43,863 bases of DNA. Origin: SZUA-370 sp034003955. GTDB taxonomy: Bacteria > Spirochaetota > Spirochaetia > Treponematales > UBA12059. The notes below the pieces were generated by a model. That model was not told where the DNA came from. It saw only the letters and a list, made by a program, of their open reading frames with translations, and made no database searches. Position numbers and translations under genes: made by a program. This document shows positions 1 through 8,199 of the stretch, in pieces (the stretch's first letter is position 1; the number at the start of each line of letters is the position of its first letter). The stretch covers positions 1-43,863 of the forward strand of contig JAVEXO010000022.1 of NCBI GenBank assembly GCA_034003955.1, in the 5' to 3' direction.

Positions 1-345
1 CGCCAGTCAGCCATAGAGGCAATGGCTCAAGAAATAGAAGATAGGGCCAAGACTCTCGATGAACGAGAGAATTCGTTCAAACAAATGGCAGAACGGTACG
101 AGAATAGAAGGGCGAACGTCGAGCAAAACGCCATGTACCTGAACGGCATGCCACCAGCGGATGCGGTAAAGATACTCGTTGCGTCTGACGATCAGACCGT
201 CATCGACATTCTGCGAGCCGTCGAAGAGATCGCGGCTCGGACGGGAGAAGCCTCCGTCGTATCGTATTGGTTGTCGCTGATGCCGGCGGAACGCTCCGCA
301 ACACTGCAGCGAAAGATGAACGCGAAACCTGCGTCACTGGATTAG
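1..345 (+). CDS. flbB: Periplasmic flagellar collar protein FlbB, C-terminal part (5' end outside window)
   Basis: The frame is open from the first base, so this is the last 114 residues of a longer protein. It starts with a charged helical, coiled-coil-like stretch (Glu/Arg-rich, roughly residues 5-40). A short helical domain follows with the pattern of the MgtE-N/FliG-like superfamily: NGMPPADAVKIL, then a Leu-rich helix and a second LMPAERSATLQ turn. In spirochaetes FlbB precedes fliK and builds the base of the periplasmic collar around the motor. The name rests mainly on this fold and on position directly before fliK-flgD-flgE; FliJ-like or FliG-like alternatives fit less well. No transmembrane segment is visible because the N-terminus is missing. 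Confidence 0.72.
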   Translation, partial: RQSAIEAMAQEIEDRAKTLDERENSFKQMAERYENRRANVEQNAMYLNGMPPADAVKILVASDDQTVIDILRAVEEIAARTGEASVVSYWLSLMPAERSATLQRKMNAKPASLD

Positions 346-405
346 CGCCGAATAGCTCCTTACAGAGCGATCCGGACAGTCCGGACGCGAAAGGAGCCTG
401 CATAG

Positions 406-1713
406 ATGCTGGCGCTACCAGGTATTCCCGCCCTTCCTGGCGGAATAGAATCACCACGGCAAACGACCTCTTCTCATAAGGCCAGTACCGTCGGAGAAAG
501 CCCCTTCTTAAAGATGCTCTCTCTCCTTGGATCAGGGAAATCAGCCGCAGAGGCCGGGATGACAAGCGCAGGTCAGCCTGTCGGTGCCGCATCCTTGCTA
601 AGCAACAAGTCTGGTGGCAAGCTGGGTAAGCAGAAGAGCAACAAGGAATCCGAGGCTTCAAGCCAGGCTATAAAACAAGGTCTTGCACGCCTCGTTAGCA
701 CGCCTCTAGGCAACAAGACTAAGAGTTCGGCGACTCAGGCTGTTCCAGCCGATGATGGCTCTACTGCTCTCAAGACTCAGAAACTACACAAGGATTCCAA
801 AGGTCAAGACGATCCAATGACGGCTGCCCAGACTGCCATGGCCTTGAAGGCGCAAGGCCCATTGTCGCCGGCCAAGACTGCCGCCGGTCTGGAAGGTCAA
901 CTAGTCTCGGGTATAGGCCCGCGCGCTGTTGCACGCGATGGCAAGAATGGCCCTGGCAGCAATGCTGGTAACGAAGCCAGCATAGAGACGATTGGTACTC
1001 ATACCGAGCGTGCTGAGGGTGGTAAGAGAGTCAGCGTCGTCGATATGAGACTAAAGGCTCGCTCCGAACAGGCCTTGAGACAATCTTCCGGCCGTAACGC
1101 GGCCCGCAGCTCTGATCAGACGGCAGCCGGCGAGTCAGTCAAGCATGAACTTTCGGCCACAAGGAACGATACCGATGGTTCAGCATTCGGAGCTCGCCTG
1201 GCATCGAGTCTCGAGGCTCCCGTGGAAAATTCTTCTGCCCCGCTCAAGGATGGCGCCCAGGCTCAGCCACAGAGTCTGACAGAGAATCTGGCAACACGTC
1301 TGAGGGATGGGGCTGCAGATATTGTTCGTTCTGCCCAGATTGTGCTTAAGGACGGAGATTCAGGCATTATTAGGCTGCGCCTTGAACCAGAATCTCTTGG
1401 AGGCGTCAAGATAGAACTGAAAATGACCGAAAAACAAATAAGCGGCAAGATAGTCGTTCAGTCGGATATAGCCGGAGAGGCCTTTCGCTCGTCACTGGAC
1501 GCGCTCAAGGATGCCTTTGCCGAATGCGGATTCGAGACGACAGCCTTGGAGGTAGAGGTCAGGAATGGTCTTGCCTCAGGAGCCGAAGGAAATGCAGAAG
1601 ACCGTTCCGGCGGAGACGGGCCCTATTGGAGCCGGTCCCTCAAGGAGCTAGACGCTGCGGTTCCTATGGTGGCCACTGCCGGTCGTGATGGCCTGGTCAA
1701 TGTTGTTGTGTAA
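406..1713 (+). CDS. fliK: Flagellar hook-length control protein FliK
   Basis: This 435-residue protein should measure hook length and switch the export gate from hook to filament substrates. Residues 1 to about 290 are low complexity, rich in Ala, Ser, Gly, Lys and Gln, as expected of the disordered ruler region. The C-terminal part, about residues 295-395, matches the Flg_hook domain: GIIRLRLEPESLGGVKIEL, followed by SGKIVVQS and a helix ending in ALEVEVRNG. The start is supported by AAGGAG about 10 bases upstream. It lies between flbB and flgD, the usual spirochaetal place (flbC in older Borrelia naming). The N-terminal half would be hard to identify by similarity alone. Confidence 0.88.
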   Translation: MLALPGIPALPGGIESPRQTTSSHKASTVGESPFLKMLSLLGSGKSAAEAGMTSAGQPVGAASLLSNKSGGKLGKQKSNKESEASSQAIKQGLARLVSTPLGNKTKSSATQAVPADDGSTALKTQKLHKDSKGQDDPMTAAQTAMALKAQGPLSPAKTAAGLEGQLVSGIGPRAVARDGKNGPGSNAGNEASIETIGTHTERAEGGKRVSVVDMRLKARSEQALRQSSGRNAARSSDQTAAGESVKHELSATRNDTDGSAFGARLASSLEAPVENSSAPLKDGAQAQPQSLTENLATRLRDGAADIVRSAQIVLKDGDSGIIRLRLEPESLGGVKIELKMTEKQISGKIVVQSDIAGEAFRSSLDALKDAFAECGFETTALEVEVRNGLASGAEGNAEDRSGGDGPYWSRSLKELDAAVPMVATAGRDGLVNVVV

Positions 1714-1731
1714 GAGACAAAGGAGCGATCC

Positions 1732-2166
1732 ATGGATATAGACCTACGGATGAGTCAGACGGATGCGAGCATGACAAGGCTCCAGGTCGACGCACTGAAC
1801 AAGGAACTTGGTGGCGGTAAGGCGTACAAGCCGGACCTCGATAAGGACGATTTCCTTAAGATTCTAATCACCCAGCTGCAACATCAGGATCCTACCAACC
1901 CGATGCAGGACAAGGAATTCATAGCCCAGATGGCCCAGTTCTCGTCTCTCGAGCAGATGACAAACATGGCTACGAGTTTTGGAAAGCTGTCGAGTGTCCT
2001 TAATTCCAGCGAGGCTCAGTCCCTCTTGGGTAGAACCGTAGAGGTGATAGATGGTGAGAACGCAATTTACGGTAAGGTATCTCAGGTCGTTCGTGGTGAA
2101 TTCCCGCTCGTGATGGTCAATGGTTCCTTCTATGACCTCGAGCAGGTCAGTAAAGTCGAAGAGTAA
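1732..2166 (+). CDS. flgD: Flagellar hook capping protein FlgD
   Basis: This 144-residue protein caps the growing hook and lets FlgE subunits fold at the tip. The N-terminal FlgD signature is clear: DDFLKILITQLQHQDPTNPM followed by DKEFIAQMAQFSSLEQM (residues about 38-75). After it comes a small beta-rich module (LLGRTVEVIDG to the end) that resembles the Tudor-like half of the usual C-terminal domain. The Ig-like insertion of enteric FlgD is missing, so the protein is short compared with the 200-230 residues of E. coli. An AAGGAG-type site precedes the ATG, and flgE follows after 12 bases. Confidence 0.95.
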   Translation: MDIDLRMSQTDASMTRLQVDALNKELGGGKAYKPDLDKDDFLKILITQLQHQDPTNPMQDKEFIAQMAQFSSLEQMTNMATSFGKLSSVLNSSEAQSLLGRTVEVIDGENAIYGKVSQVVRGEFPLVMVNGSFYDLEQVSKVEE

Positions 2167-2178
2167 GGAGGCGCCGAT

Positions 2179-3570
2179 ATGATGCGCTCATTGTATTCAG
2201 GCGTAGCGGGACTCCAGAACCACCAAGTGAGGATGGACGTGCTTGGTAATAATATTGCCAACGTCAACACCACCGGTTTTAAAAAGGGCCGCGCTAATTT
2301 CCAGGACCTCCTGTATCAACAGATGTCGGGGGCTGCCAGGCCGACGACTGAGGTTGGTGGTGTTAACCCCAAGGAAATTGGACTCGGCATGTCGATAGCG
2401 TCTATAGACACCATCCACACCCAGGGCTCTCTCCAGACAACCGGTGTCATGACCGATGTGGCCCTACAGGGTAACGGGTTCTTCGTTCTAGGCAAAGGTG
2501 AGCAGACACTGTTCACTCGTGCCGGAGCCTTTGGCCTCGACGCAGATGGCCGTCTTGTAAACCCTGGTAGTGGTCTGCGGGTGCAGGGTTGGAATGCCCA
2601 GGTCATAAACGGTGTGGAGATACTCAATACATCGGGCGCCCTCGACGATCTCGTCATTCCAATAGGATCAAAGGATCCGGCACGTGCTACCGAGCAGGTA
2701 AACCTGGCGTGTAATCTTGACAAGCGTCTACCAGAACTTCCGGAAGGTGCGGCAGCCGAGACGATACGGCAAGGAACCTGGCGTGTAGAAGAGAAGGTCT
2801 ACGACGCATTTGGCAAGCAGCACATAATGCGTGTCGAATTTACCCGGGTGATAGGACAGCCTAACCAATGGCAAGGCACGGTGAGCATAGACCCAGAGGC
2901 AGAAACCGCGACCAATCCTACGGTCGGAATCACTCCCGAGGGCCAGCAGGGCAATACATTTACCGTTGAGTTTGACAATCTTGGAACGCTTCGCAGGATA
3001 GTGGACGGGCAGGGTAATCCTTCAGCAGAGGAAGGCGTGCTCTCCATGAATGTCTCATTCGATGTAGCCGACACCACAGCCGGTGAGGGAGGCGTACAGA
3101 CCCGCCAGAACTTTTCCCTGAACATGGGCCAGGTAGGTAGTGTACGCAACACCATAACGCAGTTTGCGGAGTCATCAAGCACCAAGGTCTTCATGCAGGA
3201 TGGTTATGGCATGGGTTATCTTGACAACTTCAAGATTGACCAGTCTGGTATCATAACTGCCGTCTACTCCAATGGTTCAACAAGGACCCTGGGTCAGATA
3301 GCCCTGGCTACGTTTACCAACCCCAATGGACTCGAGAAGACGGGTGAGACAAACTTTGTGGCATCCAACAACTCAGGCATGGCCAACATAGGCCCATCGG
3401 GGATAGCGGGCAAAGGCAAGATAATTGCAGGCACCCTTGAGATGTCAAACGTCGATTTGGCTGAACAGTTTACAGACATGATAGTGACCCAGAGAGGGTT
3501 CCAGGCAAACTCAAAGACTATACAGACGTCTGATCAGATGCTGCAGGAACTCCTGACACTCAAGAGGTAA
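2179..3570 (+). CDS. flgE: Flagellar hook protein FlgE
   Basis: This 463-residue protein is the subunit of the periplasmic hook, the joint between motor and filament. The N-terminal rod-type motif is present (SLYSGVAGLQNHQVRMDVLGNNIANVNTTG across residues 4-33). The C-terminal D0 helix is also present (MIVTQRGFQANSKTIQTSD, ending QELLTLKR). Lys165 and Cys178 occur in the context IGSK and NLACNLDK. These are the same numbers reported for the residues that form the lysinoalanine cross-link in Treponema denticola FlgE, so a self-cross-linked hook is expected here. GGAGG lies just upstream of the ATG. Confidence 0.97.
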   Translation: MMRSLYSGVAGLQNHQVRMDVLGNNIANVNTTGFKKGRANFQDLLYQQMSGAARPTTEVGGVNPKEIGLGMSIASIDTIHTQGSLQTTGVMTDVALQGNGFFVLGKGEQTLFTRAGAFGLDADGRLVNPGSGLRVQGWNAQVINGVEILNTSGALDDLVIPIGSKDPARATEQVNLACNLDKRLPELPEGAAAETIRQGTWRVEEKVYDAFGKQHIMRVEFTRVIGQPNQWQGTVSIDPEAETATNPTVGITPEGQQGNTFTVEFDNLGTLRRIVDGQGNPSAEEGVLSMNVSFDVADTTAGEGGVQTRQNFSLNMGQVGSVRNTITQFAESSSTKVFMQDGYGMGYLDNFKIDQSGIITAVYSNGSTRTLGQIALATFTNPNGLEKTGETNFVASNNSGMANIGPSGIAGKGKIIAGTLEMSNVDLAEQFTDMIVTQRGFQANSKTIQTSDQMLQELLTLKR

Positions 3571-3595
3571 GGGCTCTTAGCCCTCGGAGGTGATG

Positions 3596-3793
3596 ATGAT
3601 AGAGCTTACCAGACTTTCTGGTGACGTGTTCTGGTTAAACCCGCATCAGATAGAGTATATTGAGCGGACTCCAGACACGTCCGTCGCGATGTTGTCTGGC
3701 AAGCGCATCATGGTTAGAGAGGGCATATCAGAGCTCACGACCAAGATTGTCGAATACCGTCGCCTCATAGGCGCGTTCAAGAACGAGGAGTAG
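3596..3793 (+). CDS. flbD: Flagellar protein FlbD
   Basis: This small soluble protein of 65 residues belongs to the FlbD/SwrD family found between flgE and motA in spirochaetes and Firmicutes. It shows the family pattern MIELTRLSGDVFWLNPHQIEYIE, then TPDT and a KRIMVREGISEL stretch. In Bacillus the homologue SwrD raises motor torque; the same role here is inference. GGAGG at 3586-3590 sits five bases before the ATG at 3596, which favours this start over the in-frame GTG or ATG just upstream. The stop lies four bases before motA, so translation is probably coupled. Confidence 0.85.
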   Translation: MIELTRLSGDVFWLNPHQIEYIERTPDTSVAMLSGKRIMVREGISELTTKIVEYRRLIGAFKNEE

Positions 3794-3796
3794 GGG

Positions 3797-4579
3797 ATGG
3801 ATCTCGCTACTATTATTGGCCTCGGCGCCGGTTTCTTCTGCATCATAGCCTCCATGTACGCTTCTGGTGGTGTTGTTACTACCTATCTTGACGCTGCAAG
3901 CGTCTTGATGACCATTGGAGGATCGTTCTTCGGCCTCATGATGAACTATAGCATCAAGGAGATGCTCACACTACCCAAGATATTCGGGCTGGCGTTCAAG
4001 GTTCCTGACTTTGGTGAGATGAAGATTGCCGAAACGCTACTTTCTCTCTCCGAACGCGCCAGGCGTGAAGGTATCCTGTCTCTGGAAGAAGAGATAGAAA
4101 GCGTAGACAGCGCGTTCATGCGGCGTGGCCTGCGCATGGTCGTAGACTCAACCGATCCAGAAGTCATAAAGAATATCCTTGAGACTGAACTGTCGCAGAT
4201 GAACGAGCGACATGGGCGTTGGCTCAAGATGATAGACCAGTGGGCCAAGCTGGCTCCTGGCATGGGCATGCTTGGCACTGTCCAGGGCCTCATAGCCATG
4301 ATGAAGAACCTTGAGGACAAGAGCCGTATCGGCCCCAACATGGCCGTAGCCCTCATCACCACCTATTATGGTGCCATGATGGCTAACTTCCTCTTTACTC
4401 CGTTGATGGGTAAGATCGCCAATCAGGACGCGGCAGAAACAAAGGTACGCGAGATGATAATTGAGGGTGTCCTGTCTATACAGCAGGGCGACAATCCTCA
4501 TATTCTGCAGATGAAGCTCTCTTCGTACCTGTCTCCAGAGAGCCAGAAGAAGCTTGAAGAACTGCACCCGCAGGCATAA
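3797..4579 (+). CDS. motA: Flagellar motor stator protein MotA
   Basis: MotA, 260 residues, forms the ring of five subunits around the MotB dimer and turns ion flow into torque on FliG. Four membrane helices are visible: residues about 2-22, 34-52, 155-175 and 185-205. The large cytoplasmic loop carries the charged helix with ARREGILSLEEEIE, which holds the Arg and Glu that contact FliG. The PGMGMLGTVQGLI signature and the SRIGPNMAVALITTYYG segment include the conserved prolines near the ion path. It overlaps neither neighbour and is followed by motB after six bases. Confidence 0.97.
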   Translation: MDLATIIGLGAGFFCIIASMYASGGVVTTYLDAASVLMTIGGSFFGLMMNYSIKEMLTLPKIFGLAFKVPDFGEMKIAETLLSLSERARREGILSLEEEIESVDSAFMRRGLRMVVDSTDPEVIKNILETELSQMNERHGRWLKMIDQWAKLAPGMGMLGTVQGLIAMMKNLEDKSRIGPNMAVALITTYYGAMMANFLFTPLMGKIANQDAAETKVREMIIEGVLSIQQGDNPHILQMKLSSYLSPESQKKLEELHPQA

Positions 4580-4585
4580 GGTGGG

Positions 4586-5323
4586 ATGGTAATGGCACGA
4601 AAGAAGAAAGCGCCCGACATAGGAGGCTCCGGAGAATGGATAGTCACCTATTCAGACATGGTGACCCTTCTTCTGTGTTTCTTCGTCGCGCTTTTCGATG
4701 TCACAGAGGTAGATGTCGTACAGCTCAATCAGATGATATCGAGCCTCAATAACATAGGCATGGGCTCGTCTACCGGCGGCAATAGCCTGTCTGTAGGCCG
4801 TATGGCCGAACTTGGCAACTCAATAAACACGCTGCCTTCGATGGAGAAGGGCAAGATGCTGGCTACCGCCAAGAAAAAAGCAATTTCTTTATTCCAGCCC
4901 GAGATAAAGTCCAATAAGGTCAGGATAAACTCAGATGAGCGTGGACTAGTAATATCTCTTGCGTCAGACGCTTTCTTTAGGCCTGCAAGCGCCGATATTG
5001 ATATAGAAGAGACAAGGACTATGCTTGTGCGCCTCTCTGAGCTTTTAAAGTCGAGTGATTTGGCTGGAAGGAAGTTCAGGATAGAGGGACATACCGATTC
5101 TTCGAGTACCGACCCTGCGGGTCCCTGGGAGTCAAACTGGGAACTGTCTACTGCGAGGGCCTTGGGCGTGCTACACTATTTGAACGATTTTGGTGTTCCT
5201 GAGAACCGTTTCCAGGTATCTGGACTTGCGGCGACCATGCCCATAGCCGATGATTCCACGGCAGAGGGGCGAGCGTATAATAGACGCGTCGATATTATTA
5301 TATTGGATGAGGGCCATCTATGA
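4586..5323 (+). CDS. motB: Flagellar motor stator protein MotB
   Basis: MotB, 245 residues, carries the ion channel residue and anchors the stator to peptidoglycan. The single membrane helix begins at W18 with TYSDMVTLLLCFFVALF; Asp24 matches the essential Asp32 of E. coli. The C-terminal OmpA-like domain has the peptidoglycan-binding pattern FRIEGHTDSSS, then NWELSTARALGVLHYL and a final YNRRVDIII. A second in-frame ATG at 4592 is better spaced from the AAGGTGGGA ribosome-binding site, so the true protein may lack two residues. Whether protons or sodium drive the motor cannot be told from the sequence alone. Confidence 0.96.
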   Translation: MVMARKKKAPDIGGSGEWIVTYSDMVTLLLCFFVALFDVTEVDVVQLNQMISSLNNIGMGSSTGGNSLSVGRMAELGNSINTLPSMEKGKMLATAKKKAISLFQPEIKSNKVRINSDERGLVISLASDAFFRPASADIDIEETRTMLVRLSELLKSSDLAGRKFRIEGHTDSSSTDPAGPWESNWELSTARALGVLHYLNDFGVPENRFQVSGLAATMPIADDSTAEGRAYNRRVDIIILDEGHL

Positions 5324-5342
5324 TGACCGGAGGTAGTAATCT

Positions 5343-5894
5343 ATGAGCGACGATTTCGACAAGGGCGGACCGGATTTTAGTGAAACCCCGGATGTTGTCG
5401 ATAAGCCCAAGGGCAAGGGAGGCGGCAAGGCCTTGCTTGGCCTCCTTAAGTGGATAGCCGTGGGCCTTGGTGCTGTTATATTCATCATAGTCATAGTCGT
5501 CGTCACCGTAAGCCTGCTCAATCGTCAGGCCAAGCCCATGACGACCGTGCCCACTTCTGAAGAGTATCAACGTGCTACTCCAATATGGGCCACCTTTACG
5601 TCTATAGACCAGATAACGACGAGTACCATAGACAAGGAACCATGGTCGGTAATGGTCAAGCTAAACCTAGCCTATGACGCGGCAGACAAGAATATACAGA
5701 CCGAGCTTACCTCGAGGAAGTATCAGATACAGGACGCCTTGCGCAATTATTTTAGCAGCAAGAAGATAGAGCAGATGTTGCCTGATAGGGAACGTGAGCT
5801 TAAGGAAGAGTTGCTGGAAATGCTCAATCGCATGCTTTCCAAGCCCGTCATAAAGGACGTGTATTTCCAGACTTTTTCTAGAAACCAGATGTAG
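5343..5894 (+). CDS. fliL: Flagellar basal body-associated protein FliL
   Basis: FliL, 183 residues, is a single-pass membrane protein that assembles around and stabilises the stator. After a Gly/Lys-rich cytoplasmic start it has one strongly hydrophobic helix at about residues 35-57 (WIAVGLGAVIFIIVIVVVTV). A periplasmic domain of the FliL type follows, with a beta strand (WSVMVKLNLAYD), long helices (RKYQIQDALRNYFSSK) and the ending KPVIKDVYFQTFSRNQM. A good GGAGG site at about 5330 precedes the ATG at 5343. A hairpin-containing gap of 103 bases separates it from fliM. Confidence 0.93.
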   Translation: MSDDFDKGGPDFSETPDVVDKPKGKGGGKALLGLLKWIAVGLGAVIFIIVIVVVTVSLLNRQAKPMTTVPTSEEYQRATPIWATFTSIDQITTSTIDKEPWSVMVKLNLAYDAADKNIQTELTSRKYQIQDALRNYFSSKKIEQMLPDRERELKEELLEMLNRMLSKPVIKDVYFQTFSRNQM

Positions 5895-5915
5895 GCATGG
5901 ATTATTACCCGCGAG

Positions 5916-5946
5916 GCGAGTAGTCTAGCGAAGCGAGACTACTCGC
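5916..5946. repeat. Perfect 11-bp inverted repeat between fliL and fliM
   Basis: GCGAGTAGTCT at 5916-5926 pairs perfectly with AGACTACTCGC at 5936-5946. The nine-base loop can add two further pairs around GAA. No T-run follows on either strand, so it is not a typical intrinsic terminator. Inside an operon it could stabilise the upstream mRNA end, set the ratio of fliL to fliM, or be a copy of a REP-like dispersed palindrome. No second copy was seen in this window. Confidence 0.7.
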
Positions 5947-5997
5947 GACGTTGCTAAATGTAATTTTCTATGCAATTATATAAGGCGGAGTAAACAG

Positions 5998-7032
5998 ATG
6001 ACTGAAGTCCTGTCCCAGGACGAGATAGACCAGCTACTCACCGCCATAAACGCAGGCGACACATCGCTTGAGACGGTGCAGTCTGCCACCGACTCACGCA
6101 AGATAAAAATATACGACTTCCGCAGACCAGACAAATTCTCCAAGGAACAGATGCGCACGGTGCAGAACATGCACGAGACCTTTGCGCGCCTCACTACCAC
6201 GAGCCTTTCTGCTTCACTTCGTATACTGGTAAACGTACACGTGGCATCGGTGGATCAGCTTACCTACGAGGAGTTCATTCGGTCTATCCCGACGACTACG
6301 ACCTTGGCTGTCGTCAGCATGGATCCTCTAAAAGGCCAGATAATCCTTGAGATAGACCCGGCTGTTACCTTTACCATCATAGACCGCCTTTTTGGAGGAG
6401 CCGGTGAGGGCTCCAAGCTGACGCGTGAACTAACCGACATAGAACATTCCGTGATGGAAGGCATCATAGTAAAGATTCTGGGCAACCTTCGCGAGGCTTG
6501 GACACAGGTTATTGACTTGAGGCCAAGGCTTTCCCAGATAGAGGTAAACCCTCAGTTTGCCCAGATTGTACCGCCCACAGAGATGGTCGTTCTCGTCACC
6601 CTGGAGACAAAGATAGGTGACGTAGAAGGTATGATGAATCTGTGCATACCATACCTGACGATCGAACCCATCATCTCAAAGTTGTCGGCCCAGTACTGGT
6701 ATTCATCGGTACGCAGGGGTGCGACGACCGAGAATCTCAATATTCTTAAGGAAAAGCTGTCTACCATAGACGTGCCCATTATAGCTGAGATTGGACGAAT
6801 ACAGGTTACCGTCAGGGATGTGCTTAACCTCAATCTTGGCGACATCATACGCCTGTATAACGTCAAGGTAGATGATCCAATGGTCTTGAATGTCGGGAAC
6901 AAGAAAAAATTCTTGTGCCGACCCGGAGTCATCGGAAAGAAGATGGCTGTTCAGATAAGCAAGAAGCTCGAGGAGCTCGGCCAGGAAGAATACGAAGAAC
7001 TGGCCGCGGAAGGTGAGGATTCGTATGAGTGA
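5998..7032 (+). CDS. fliM: Flagellar motor switch protein FliM
   Basis: FliM, 344 residues, links FliG to the C-ring and binds phosphorylated CheY. The extreme N-terminus holds the CheY-binding peptide (LSQDEIDQLLTAI, residues 5-17). The middle domain is CheC-like, with LTYEEFIRSIPTTT, LFGGAGEGSK and ELTDIEHSVMEGII. The C-terminal SpoA/FliN-like domain covers about residues 250-330 (VPIIAEIGRIQVTVRDVLNLNLGD and VLNVGNKKKFLCRPGVIGKK). GGCGGAG precedes the ATG. The last eight bases overlap fliY. Confidence 0.97.
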   Translation: MTEVLSQDEIDQLLTAINAGDTSLETVQSATDSRKIKIYDFRRPDKFSKEQMRTVQNMHETFARLTTTSLSASLRILVNVHVASVDQLTYEEFIRSIPTTTTLAVVSMDPLKGQIILEIDPAVTFTIIDRLFGGAGEGSKLTRELTDIEHSVMEGIIVKILGNLREAWTQVIDLRPRLSQIEVNPQFAQIVPPTEMVVLVTLETKIGDVEGMMNLCIPYLTIEPIISKLSAQYWYSSVRRGATTENLNILKEKLSTIDVPIIAEIGRIQVTVRDVLNLNLGDIIRLYNVKVDDPMVLNVGNKKKFLCRPGVIGKKMAVQISKKLEELGQEEYEELAAEGEDSYE

Positions 7033-8140
7033 CGGCGCTCTCTCCCAGGACGAGATAGATTCCCTGTTGGCGGGACTCGATCCTAGCGCGGGCGGCTCTC
7101 CGTCCCCGAAGGCATCGGCAAACGGTCTGACCGCAGGCGAGCTGCAAGGCTTTGGCTCCATCCTGGCCGGATTGAGTGACACCCACGCCCAGACCGTGTC
7201 TATGATGACCGGTAAGGATGTCACATTCTCCGCTCCACGAACAGACGTCACGACCAGAGACGGCATGTTGCCATCTCTGCCCGACGAGGTTCTGGCCGTA
7301 AAGATCGATATGGTCGGAGGCATACCAGGCGATCATCTCTTCCTTGTAGCCAAGGATACAGCGCTTAAGATAGCATCCTTGGCTAATCAGGACGAATCGC
7401 TTACAGAGCTCGACGATATGGCTATTTCTGTCGTCTCGGAATGTATTTCTAGCATGACAGGCTCTGCCATCAATGCATTCACCGAGAAATCAGGTAATCG
7501 TTCCATTCAATCGGATGTGGCAGACGGTGCCTTTGGCCCCAAGGCCATAGCGCGTTTCCCTGCCGGTGATTTCATACGGGTAGCCTATGATCTTACAATA
7601 GACGGCTCCCCCTTCAAGATATGGGAAATTTACTCTCAGTCCTTCGCCAAGGATGTCGTTGTTGCCTCAGGCATGCAGGCCCCTGCCCAGCAGCCTATGG
7701 GAGGCCAAACGCCTCAGGCAGGAGCCATGGGAATGCCTTCTATGGGATATCAGCAGCCTATGTTCCAGCAGCCCATGATGCAACAGCCTCAGGGCATGTA
7801 CTCGTCACCGGGTATGGGCCAGCCTAACGTCCAGCCTGTCCAGTTTGCCAACCTGGGACTCGGAAACTCGGCCCAGGAATCTGGCAACATCGGCCTCATC
7901 ATGGACGTGTACATGGAGCTCACCGTAGAGCTTGGCCGCACAAAGAAACTGATTAAGGATATCCTGGGTATTGGCGAGGGCACCATCATAGAGCTCGATA
8001 AACTTGCAGGCGAGCCAGTCGACATACTCGTCAACCATAAGCTCATAGCCAAGGGTGAGGTCGTGGTCATCGACGAAAACTTTGGAGTGCGTGTCACCGA
8101 GATAGTCTCACCCATGGAGCGCATGGCGGACTTAAGCTAA
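7025..8140 (+). CDS. fliY: Flagellar motor switch protein FliY (CheC-like plus FliN domain)
   Basis: This 371-residue C-ring protein starts with a FliM-like peptide (LSQDEIDSLLAGLDPS). It continues with a CheC-type domain (about residues 50-215), a Met/Gln/Pro-rich linker (about 216-275) and a C-terminal FliN/SpoA domain. The SpoA domain holds MDVYMELTVELGRTKKLIKDIL, EGTIIELDKLAGEPVDI and ENFGVRVTEI. The CheC active-site pattern S-x3-E-x2-N appears only as SVVSECIS, with Ser in place of Asn, so phosphatase activity is doubtful. The ATG at 7025 follows GAAGGTGAGG and is preferred to the in-frame GTG at 7013. It is the last gene before the interruption in the operon. Confidence 0.93.
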   Translation: MSDGALSQDEIDSLLAGLDPSAGGSPSPKASANGLTAGELQGFGSILAGLSDTHAQTVSMMTGKDVTFSAPRTDVTTRDGMLPSLPDEVLAVKIDMVGGIPGDHLFLVAKDTALKIASLANQDESLTELDDMAISVVSECISSMTGSAINAFTEKSGNRSIQSDVADGAFGPKAIARFPAGDFIRVAYDLTIDGSPFKIWEIYSQSFAKDVVVASGMQAPAQQPMGGQTPQAGAMGMPSMGYQQPMFQQPMMQQPQGMYSSPGMGQPNVQPVQFANLGLGNSAQESGNIGLIMDVYMELTVELGRTKKLIKDILGIGEGTIIELDKLAGEPVDILVNHKLIAKGEVVVIDENFGVRVTEIVSPMERMADLS

Positions 8141-8148
8141 GCCGAATT

Positions 8149-8176
8149 AGAGACAGTATGACGAAAGCTTGTCTCT
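8149..8176. terminator. Weak hairpin between fliY and the opposite-strand gene
   Basis: AGAGACA at 8149-8155 pairs with TGTCTCT at 8170-8176 around a 14-base loop, in the 59-base gap where fliY and the - strand gene converge. There is no clear T-run, so termination is only a possibility. It could reduce collision between the two transcripts. Confidence 0.25.
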
Positions 8177-8199
8177 CATATGCTATGATGAATACGAAG

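Noticed and set aside
371..385. TCCGGA-CAG-TCCGGA hairpin before fliK
   Set aside because: The 6-bp stem is short, has no T-run, and may arise by chance in a 60-base gap; no function can be supported.
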